Source: an uncultured Eubacteriales bacterium
GTDB taxonomy: Bacteria; Bacillota; Clostridia; Eubacteriales; Anaerofustaceae
Direction of reading: 5' to 3'
Assembly: GCA_902796565.1 (NCBI GenBank)
Contig: CADBPP010000137.1
Span: forward strand, 1 to 17,452
DNA: 17,452 nt
This document shows positions 7,012 to 14,744 of the stretch, one piece after another. Positions within the stretch are counted from its first letter, which is position 1; the number at the start of each line of letters is the position of its first letter. The notes beneath the pieces are model-generated. The model was not told the origin of the DNA and did no database searches. It saw only the letters and a list, made by a program, of their open reading frames with translations. The position numbers and the translations under genes are program-made.

Positions 7012-8304
7012 TCAGAACATTATGAAGATGAGGGTGGCGAAGGCCGCCAGGGTCTTGACGCTCATGGTGGAGAGCATCGGCACCAGCTTCTTGTACAATT
7101 CAGGCTTGCATGAGAGCAGAAGCAGCAGGTACTGGGTGAACAGGTTCGCGTTGGGGTAGGAGTTCGTCGCGTCGGAAGCCGCCAGGATCAGCTGCTTGAC
7201 GAAGGTGGGATCCGAGAACTTCGCCTTGTTTTCCCTGGCGAGCCTCGAGGCCGTGCCGGTGACGCATTCCAGGAGCCTGTCGGGAGTGTAGGTCTCGTTG
7301 GCGGGCACTCCGAGGATCAGCGCCAGATTCTCCAGCGCGGAGAAGTAGATGTCCGAGCACTGCACGTTTCCGGCCTTGAGCATCTGGGAGAGCCTTATGA
7401 GCACGTTCTTCGGGGTGATCTCCCTGAGACGCAGGATCAGCTTCAGGAGGTATTCCTTGCGGGAATCGATGTCCGGGGAAGTGAGCTTCTGCTTGAACAG
7501 GTCGAACTTTTCCGACGGCTTACTGTCGGGTATGAAATATGTGGAACACAGTGAGGGATGGAACGCCTTTAAGGTGTCGGTGTATCCCATAACTATGTTC
7601 TTTTTCATTTCCTCCGCGGATTCGTTGACGTTGAGTTCCAGCATCTCCGATGAGCGGATCAGCTCCACCGGAGCCGTCAGGGACGGCGGGATGACGTTCA
7701 CGTCGTCGGTGGAAATGATGACGTCGCTCTTGAAATTCTCCGCGATGATGTAGGGGGAATACCTGGCGGAGAACTGGGCGTCAGCGGCGCGGTTGGTCTG
7801 GGTGATCTGGGGGAAGCATGCCGCCGCCAGAAGGTACTGGTTGAGTTTACCGTTGGGGATGGTCTTTAAGGTGAGCATCTCCGCTTCCAGTGTCTGCAGG
7901 GAAATGGATATGAATCCGAAATCGATATCCGAACGCCTCACCGCTTTTTCATCTATGAAAAGATCGATAACGTCCCTCAAGGGGTCGAGCTCCTCGCTTT
8001 TCCCGTTGACGTACATCATGTAATTCTTCTTGAAAGCTTTCGTGTCGGTGCGGGACCATTCCTCCGTATAGCGCTGCGCTATGTGCCTGTTGACTCCCAA
8101 AAGGCCCTTGGAGGAGATGTTTCTCCAGAATCTTACGGCCTTCTCGAAATCGTTCTGGGCGATGAGGGCGGCGTTCAGGGCGCCCACGAATGAGCCGGAA
8201 ACAGAATTGATCTCGAGGCCGAGCTCTCTGATGGCTTTCCACGCGCCTATCTCGAATGAGCTCTTAGATCCGTCCGAGCTGAGTACGAAACCATACTTAG
8301 TCAT
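7012..8304 (-). CDS. Patatin-like protein with degenerate active site (putative pseudoenzyme)
   Basis: The start at 8304 is chosen because GGAGGA lies 6 bases upstream. An in-frame ATG at 8334 would fall upstream of, or at, the predicted transcription start. The 430-residue protein begins Y-G-F-V-L-S-S-D-G-S-K-S-S-F-E-I-G-A-W-K-A, which lines up with the patatin oxyanion segment V-L-x-G-G-G-A-K-G-A-Y-x-I-G. Then comes V-S-G37-S-F39-V-G41-A-L-N-A-A-L-I-A, which lines up with the nucleophile elbow G-T-S-x-G. The serine is therefore phenylalanine (codon TTC) and most oxyanion glycines are lost. The second half of the dyad (usually D-G-G/A) reads A-D175-A-Q-F and lacks the glycine. The fold residues around these motifs are kept. 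Residues 230-415 form a helical extension, and the protein ends in a short hydrophobic run (418-430). Phospholipase activity is unlikely; a binding or regulatory role is inference. It is monocistronic and convergent with yycJ. Confidence 0.8.
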   Translation of the reverse strand: MTKYGFVLSSDGSKSSFEIGAWKAIRELGLEINSVSGSFVGALNAALIAQNDFEKAVRFWRNISSKGLLGVNRHIAQRYTEEWSRTDTKAFKKNYMMYVNGKSEELDPLRDVIDLFIDEKAVRRSDIDFGFISISLQTLEAEMLTLKTIPNGKLNQYLLAAACFPQITQTNRAADAQFSARYSPYIIAENFKSDVIISTDDVNVIPPSLTAPVELIRSSEMLELNVNESAEEMKKNIVMGYTDTLKAFHPSLCSTYFIPDSKPSEKFDLFKQKLTSPDIDSRKEYLLKLILRLREITPKNVLIRLSQMLKAGNVQCSDIYFSALENLALILGVPANETYTPDRLLECVTGTASRLARENKAKFSDPTFVKQLILAASDATNSYPNANLFTQYLLLLLSCKPELYKKLVPMLSTMSVKTLAAFATLIFIMF

Positions 8305-8336
8305 GTTGTTCCTCCGATGATTCTTCCGATTCATTC

Positions 8337-8365
8337 ATTATAGCATAAGGGAGCTGACTTTTTAA
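8337..8365 (-). promoter_or_regulatory. Promoter of the patatin-like gene
   Basis: On the minus strand a perfect TATAAT (8342-8337) is preceded by TGC, giving an extended -10. TTAAAA (8365-8360) stands 17 bases upstream as a 4/6 -35 box. The start of transcription would be near 8330, which places the ATG at 8334 outside the message and supports the start at 8304. Confidence 0.65.
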
Positions 8366-8379
8366 TAATTTATTAAAAA
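8359..8379. promoter_or_regulatory. 21-bp AT palindrome overlapping the -35 box (candidate operator)
   Basis: TTTTTAATAA (8359-8368) and TTATTAAAAA (8370-8379) are perfect 10-bp inverted halves around a single central T. The palindrome covers the proposed -35 of the patatin-like gene, a position where a dimeric repressor would block RNA polymerase. It is not next to a GC-rich stem, so it does not look like a terminator. Protein binding is inferred. Confidence 0.45.
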
Positions 8380-8389
8380 TTCCGGAGGA

Positions 8390-8407
8390 TTGTAACAAGT
8401 TGTAACA
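8390..8407. repeat. Direct repeat TTGTAACA x2 in helical phase
   Basis: TTGTAACA occurs at 8390-8397 and again at 8400-8407, a spacing of exactly 10 bases or about one helical turn. The pair lies roughly 60-77 bases upstream of the predicted transcription start of the patatin-like gene, a position suited to an activator. Confidence 0.35.
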
Positions 8408-8417
8408 GCCAGCTGAC

Positions 8418-8449
8418 AAAACGAAGCGGGGACCATGTGCGGTCCCCGC
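8418..8449 (-). terminator. Rho-independent terminator of the secA-prfB-NifX-like operon
   Basis: GCGGGGACC (8426-8434) and GGTCCCCGC (8441-8449) form a perfect 9-bp GC-rich stem with a 6-base loop. It begins 4 bases after the stop codon of the minus-strand gene. On the minus strand it is followed by TTCGTTTT, an imperfect U-tract, so termination is likely but perhaps incomplete. Confidence 0.75.
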
Positions 8450-8453
8450 CATT

Positions 8454-8912
8454 TTACATTTCTTTCAGCTTTCCCGTGAGGTACTGCCTCAGTGCGAAGG
8501 GGACGCTTCCCCTGGCTCCGGTCTTCACCTCGATGCCCAGGAGCTCAAGCTGCTCCCTGATGACGGGGGAGACGTTCTCCGCGATCAGCACCCTGACGTC
8601 CATCTTCTTGAGGTAGTCCGCCACTCCGCTGGAGGAAACGTCGTTCTGCTGCGGGAACAGGAGCTCCTCGTCGGCGACCTTCATGTCCTCGTCCAGGTCG
8701 TAGACCCTGAAGGTGCTCTCCATGCTGACGTTTCTGGCGACGTTCGAGTCGGTCATGGCAACGGCCACCCTGAAGAGCTTTCTGTTCAGAAGGGCCTGGA
8801 TATATGCTTCGAAGGCTTCCGCGGCGTCCTCGTTCTCGTTGCACTCCAGCCCGCAGCTCTTGCAGTCGCCGGTGCATTCCTCGCTGTCCCTGAGATTCGT
8901 AAGTGCATCCAT
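8454..8912 (-). CDS. NifX/NifB-like (dinitrogenase iron-molybdenum cofactor family) protein with N-terminal 4-Cys motif
   Basis: This 152-residue protein has two parts. The N-terminus carries C13-x3-C17-x2-C20-x3-C24 in an acidic setting, a likely iron-sulfur or zinc site. Residues about 47-147 resemble the small RNase-H-like domain of the dinitrogenase iron-molybdenum cofactor family (NifX, NifY, NifB C-terminus): F-R-V-A-V-A-M-T-D, F-R-V-Y-D-L-D, V-A-D-Y-L-K-K-M-D-V-R-V-L-I-A-E-N-V-S-P, L-E-L-L-G-I-E-V-K-T-G-A. The family's usual H-F-G element after the first strand is replaced by N-V-S-M-E-S-T-F. No nitrogenase gene is nearby, and such domains occur widely in anaerobes outside nitrogen fixation. 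The start codon overlaps the prfB stop (TGATG), so the gene is coupled to prfB, and a terminator follows. Function is unknown; metal or cluster handling is the reasonable inference. Confidence 0.8.
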   Translation of the reverse strand: MDALTNLRDSEECTGDCKSCGLECNENEDAAEAFEAYIQALLNRKLFRVAVAMTDSNVARNVSMESTFRVYDLDEDMKVADEELLFPQQNDVSSSGVADYLKKMDVRVLIAENVSPVIREQLELLGIEVKTGARGSVPFALRQYLTGKLKEM

Positions 8913-10025
8913 CAGTTATCTTCTCCTATGTTCTGTTTAAGGTATTCGAAAATGAAATCCGTGATCTCCCCGTCCATGACGGCCTTGATGTCCCCGGTCT
9001 TGTAGCCGGTGCGGTGGTCGTTCACCAGGGTGTAGGGATGGAACACGTAGCTCCTTATCTGGTTGCCCCAGGCGATCTGTCCGAAGTCGCCCTGCAGGTC
9101 GGAGAGCTTCTCCTTGTGCTCCCGGTGCATCAGTTCCAGCAGCTTCGACGTAAGGATCTCCATGGCCTTCGCCCTGTTCTGGATCTGGCTCCTTTCATTC
9201 TGGCAGGCCACCACTATGCCCGTGGGCAGGTGGGTGATCCTGACGGCGGAGTCCGTCTTGTTGATGTGCTGGCCTCCCGCTCCGCTGGAACGGTAGGTGT
9301 CCACCCTCAGGTCCTTCGGGTCGATCTCTATGGTGGAGGCCTCATGGATCTCCGGCAGCACGTCCACCGATGCGAAGGAGGTCTGGCGTTTGCCGGCGGC
9401 GTTGAAGGGGGATATCCTCACCAGACGGTGCACGCCCTTTTCCGCCTTGAGGTAGCCGTAGGCGTGCTTTCCCTCGAAAAGCAGCGTAACGCTCTTGATG
9501 CCCGCCACGTCGCCCTCCAGGTAGTCCAGCATGGTGACCTTGTAGCGGTTGCGCTCGCCGTAGCGTGTATACATCCTCAGCAGCATGTCCGCCCAGTCCT
9601 GGCTCTCCGTTCCGCCCGCTCCGGGATGGATGGAGAGTATGGCGTTGTTGCTGTCGTATTCCCCCGAGAGCATGGTGGACAGCCTGAAGGTCTCGAAGGC
9701 CTTCCTGAAGGCGTCCCAGCCGCTCTGAAGCTCCGCCTCGTTCTCCTCCGAGGGATCGTCGTCGTAGATCTCCAGGAGGATGGATACCTCCTCGGCGCAC
9801 TCCGAAGCGCTGTCGTAATCCTCGATCTTATCCTTGAGGTCCCTGACTTCCTTTACGACCGCGTTTGCGTGTTCGTTGTCGTTCCAGAAGTCCGTCCCGT
9901 TCATTTCCTCTTCTAGGCTCTTTATCTTCTCCCTGGCGCCCGCGACGTCAAAGAGAACACCCCATTTCTTCCATCTGTTTCGTAAGTGTTTCGAATTCGT
10001 TCTTCAGTTCATCGATCAAAAACAA
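8912..10025 (-). CDS. prfB: Peptide chain release factor 2, with programmed +1 frameshift
   Basis: RF2 recognises UAA and UGA and triggers peptide release on the ribosome. The gene is in two frames. The first gives 25 codons from a TTG start at 10025 (AAAGGA 9 bases upstream), ending ...M-E-E-M-G-C-S-L at an in-frame TGA (9950-9948). Shifting +1 at CTT TGA C continues as D-V-A-G-A-R-E-K-I-K-S-L-E-E-E-M-N-G-T-D-F-W to the stop at 8912, about 370 residues in total, normal for RF2. The specificity tripeptide S-P-F (in V-R-I-S-P-F) and the catalytic G-G-Q (S-G-A-G-G-Q-H) are both present. A second TTG at 10019 is possible but worse spaced. The gene lies 32 bases downstream of secA, as in many Bacillota. 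Without the shift, only a 330-residue product from the internal ATG at 9904 would be annotated. Confidence 0.95.
9947..9963 (-). promoter_or_regulatory. prfB: RF2 programmed frameshift site (CTT TGA C)
   Basis: The slippery codon CTT (9953-9951) is followed by TGA (9950-9948) and C (9947), the conserved RF2 autoregulatory site. A Shine-Dalgarno-like GGGGTG (9963-9958) lies 4 bases upstream of CTT, close to the 3-base spacing of the classic site. When RF2 is scarce, slow termination at UGA allows the +1 shift and more RF2 is made. Confidence 0.93.
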
Positions 10026-10057
10026 ACGATCACATCCTTTACTGTGGTTTATATATA

Positions 10058-12547
<2,490 letters not shown>

Positions 12548-12584
12548 ATATATCCTTTCGGCTGTATATAAAAATACATAATAG

Positions 12585-12593
12585 ATTATACCA
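12585..12593 (-). promoter_or_regulatory. Extended -10 promoter for secA-prfB
   Basis: The minus strand reads TGG-TATAAT, a perfect -10 with TGn extension, 38 bases upstream of the secA start. A weak TTTCCT stands 17 bases further upstream as the only -35 candidate. Confidence 0.6.
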
Positions 12594-12686
12594 CAATATC
12601 CCCGGATAGGAAACAGAGGCCCGCCTTTGGGGATGCTTATCGCACAATAATGGGCTGCCGGGCTGCAGAACAAAGCCCCCTGAGTG

Positions 12687-12692
12687 TATAAT
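12687..12692 (+). promoter_or_regulatory. -10 box directly abutting the tilS start (leaderless transcript)
   Basis: A perfect TATAAT ends 6 bases before the tilS ATG at 12699. Transcription normally starts about 7 bases after the -10 box, which places +1 on the A of the ATG. No Shine-Dalgarno sequence precedes the ATG, consistent with a leaderless mRNA. No clear -35 box is visible. Confidence 0.5.
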
Positions 12693-12698
12693 TACTGT

Positions 12699-14114
12699 AT
12701 GGACAAGCTTTTAGTCGGTTTCAGAGAGACTCTATCATACGAAAAGACGGCGGCATACTGCCGGGAAAAGGGCCTTATCCCCCGGGGAAGCCGGGTGCTT
12801 CTCGCCCTCAGCGGGGGAGCGGATTCCGTATTCGCCCTTTACTTCCTGCTGTGCTTTTCCGAAGAGGAGGAGCTCACCGTATCCGCCTTCCACCTGAACC
12901 ACATGATAAGGGGGGAGGAGGCGGACCGGGACGAGGAGTTCTGCCGGGATCTGTGCGAAGGCTTCGGCGTTCCCTTCACCGCTCTTAAGCGGGACATCCC
13001 GGCGGAAGCGAAACGTGAGATGCTGAGCGAGGAGAGCATGGGCCGCTCTGCCCGATACGGGTACATGGCTTCCGTAAAAGGTGAGTTCGACCGTGCCGTC
13101 ACAGCCCACCACATGGACGACTCCGCCGAGAGCGTACTGATGCACATCATCCGCGGAAGCGGGCTCTCTGGCCTCAGGGGCATATCCCCCCTGAGGGACG
13201 GCTGGATCGCGAGGCCCCTTCTTGCCGTCACGAAAAGGGAGATCACGGATACGCTGGATTCCCTCGGGGCGGGCTATGTGACGGACTCCACCAACGAAAG
13301 CACCCGGTATGCCAGAAACAGGATCAGGCTTGAGATCCTCCCGGCCTTAAAGAGGGAGAACCCGAAGGCGGCTGAGGCTTTAATGAGGCTCTCGGAGGTG
13401 GCGTCGGACTACCTCGACGCCGCGGAGAGGGAGGCGGGCTCCGTCGGCCTTTCACGGGAGGGGGAGCGCTTAAGGTGCTCCTTTGAAGGGATCGCGTCCC
13501 TTTCTCCCCCCGCGAGATACGCCCTGGTGAGCATTGCTGCGAAGATGCTCGGAAAGGGCACAGACATATCCTACCGGAGCGTCAGGGATCTCGGGCGCCT
13601 TATCGGTTCTCCTTCCACGGTATGGAGGATGTCCCTTTCCGGAGTGGTCTGCGAAAGGTCCTATTCCGACATGCTCTTTTCTCTTCCCGGGAGAGCCGGA
13701 AAGGAGGAACAGGGGTTCTCTGAGCCCCTGACGGTACCGGGAACGACATATCTTCCGGACGGTGGGAGGCTGGTATGCTCCTTCGTTCAAAAAATAGAAA
13801 AGAATCCCGGTGAAGGGATGGTAACGTTTATCGACTATGATAAAATAAAAGGACTTCCCTTTGCGAGGAGCATGAGGGAAGCGGACGCCTTCACCCCGGT
13901 GGGGATGAAGGGAACGAAAAGCGTAAGGCGCTTCTTTATCGACAGGAAGCTCCCGCGGGAAAAGCGGGGAAGCTTCCCCCTCGTCTGCGACGGGGAGGGA
14001 GTGGCCGCCATCCCGGGCATGGCGTGTTCAGAGCGCTGCCGGGTGGACGAACTGACCGAGAGGGTGCTTCGCATACGATATCTGTCCGCCGGAGAGGATA
14101 AAAATGAACAGTGA
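12699..14114 (+). CDS. tilS: tRNA(Ile)-lysidine synthase TilS
   Basis: TilS joins lysine to C34 of tRNA-Ile(CAU), using ATP, so that the anticodon reads AUA. This genome uses many ATA codons in the genes shown here, so the enzyme should be essential. The product from the ATG at 12699 has 471 residues. The PP-loop L-A-L-S-G-G-A-D-S (about 35-43) is intact, followed by F-H-L-N-H-M-I-R-G-E-E-A-D-R-D and A-H-H-M-D-D-S-A-E-S, then the longer C-terminal domains that bind the tRNA. A possible GTG 5 codons earlier lies across the -10 box and lacks a ribosome binding site. The 3' end overlaps hpt by 11 bases. The order tilS-hpt-ftsH is the one known from Bacillus. Confidence 0.95.
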   Translation: MDKLLVGFRETLSYEKTAAYCREKGLIPRGSRVLLALSGGADSVFALYFLLCFSEEEELTVSAFHLNHMIRGEEADRDEEFCRDLCEGFGVPFTALKRDIPAEAKREMLSEESMGRSARYGYMASVKGEFDRAVTAHHMDDSAESVLMHIIRGSGLSGLRGISPLRDGWIARPLLAVTKREITDTLDSLGAGYVTDSTNESTRYARNRIRLEILPALKRENPKAAEALMRLSEVASDYLDAAEREAGSVGLSREGERLRCSFEGIASLSPPARYALVSIAAKMLGKGTDISYRSVRDLGRLIGSPSTVWRMSLSGVVCERSYSDMLFSLPGRAGKEEQGFSEPLTVPGTTYLPDGGRLVCSFVQKIEKNPGEGMVTFIDYDKIKGLPFARSMREADAFTPVGMKGTKSVRRFFIDRKLPREKRGSFPLVCDGEGVAAIPGMACSERCRVDELTERVLRIRYLSAGEDKNEQ

Positions 14115-14646
14115 CATCAAAAAGATACTTATCGACGAAAACACCTTAAAGGAGCGCATAAGGGAGCTGGGAGGTATCCTCACCCAGGAGTATAAGGACA
14201 GGAATCCGATAGTGCTCTGCGTCCTCAAGGGAGCCTTCATCTTCATGGCCGACCTGGTAAAGGAGATGGACTGCCCCCTGCAGATAGACTTCATGGCGGT
14301 ATCGAGCTACAACGGCACCCACACCAGCGGAGAGGTCAAGATCGTAAAGGATCTGGACGCATCCCTGGAAGGCCGCGACATCCTCATCGTGGAGGACATA
14401 CTGGATACCGGGCTGACCCTGAGCTTCCTCAAAAAGAGCTTCGAGCACAGGGGAGCCAGGAGCATCAGGATCTGCACGCTGCTTTTAAAGGACCGCGCGG
14501 ACAGGGAGAGCTGCAACTTCGTCACGGCGGACTACGTGGGCTTCACGGTGCCGGACGAATTCGTGGTGGGCTACGGCCTGGACTACAACGAGCGCTACCG
14601 CAATCTTCCCTACATCGGGGTGCTCAAAGAGGAAGTCTATTCCTGA
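14104..14646 (+). CDS. hpt: Hypoxanthine phosphoribosyltransferase
   Basis: The enzyme converts hypoxanthine (and usually guanine) plus PRPP to IMP or GMP in purine salvage. The 180-residue product is normal size. The PRPP-binding loop I-L-I-V-E97-D98-I-L-D-T-G-L-T-L is intact, as are the V-L-K-G-A-F-I-F-M-A-D-L segment (about 40-51), the flexible-loop S68-Y69 pair and V-G-F-T-V-P-D-E-F-V-V-G-Y-G-L-D-Y near the C-terminus. GGAGAGG lies 6 bases before the ATG, inside the end of tilS. In Bacillus, HprT and TilS have been reported to act on ftsH expression, and the same gene order here makes that worth testing. Confidence 0.97.
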   Translation: MNSDIKKILIDENTLKERIRELGGILTQEYKDRNPIVLCVLKGAFIFMADLVKEMDCPLQIDFMAVSSYNGTHTSGEVKIVKDLDASLEGRDILIVEDILDTGLTLSFLKKSFEHRGARSIRICTLLLKDRADRESCNFVTADYVGFTVPDEFVVGYGLDYNERYRNLPYIGVLKEEVYS

Positions 14647-14744
14647 TCGATTAATCTTTCATTAAGTTGAAGGAGCTCTGTCGGGAACTGGGGCTTTCGG
14701 TGATACATTTTAATTACAGTTTATCTTAAAACAGGAGAGATACT

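Noticed and set aside
8912..9904. RF2 as a 330-residue protein starting at the internal ATG
   Set aside because: The upstream frame continues the RF2 N-terminal sequence through the conserved CTT TGA C frameshift site, so the short form omits about 40 residues.
12548..12673. N-terminal extension of SecA by 42 codons
   Set aside because: It would include the -10 box at 12585-12590, has no ribosome binding site, and adds residues not found in the SecA family; MGLLSSFKNM at 12547 with AAAGGA is the proper start.
14679..14700. Intergenic segment before ftsH sharing 15 identical bases (GGAACTGGGGCTTTC) with yycJ near 6330
   Set aside because: It is a single short match without flanking similarity, beyond a few bases with an indel. 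Chance or an old fragment explains it as well as any function.
14647..14744. Possible separate promoter for ftsH (TTGAAG at 14667, TATCTT at 14722, TGA-TACATT at 14701)
   Set aside because: No pair has acceptable spacing and the hexamers are poor. Expression from the tilS promoter is sufficient to explain ftsH, though an alternative-sigma promoter cannot be excluded.
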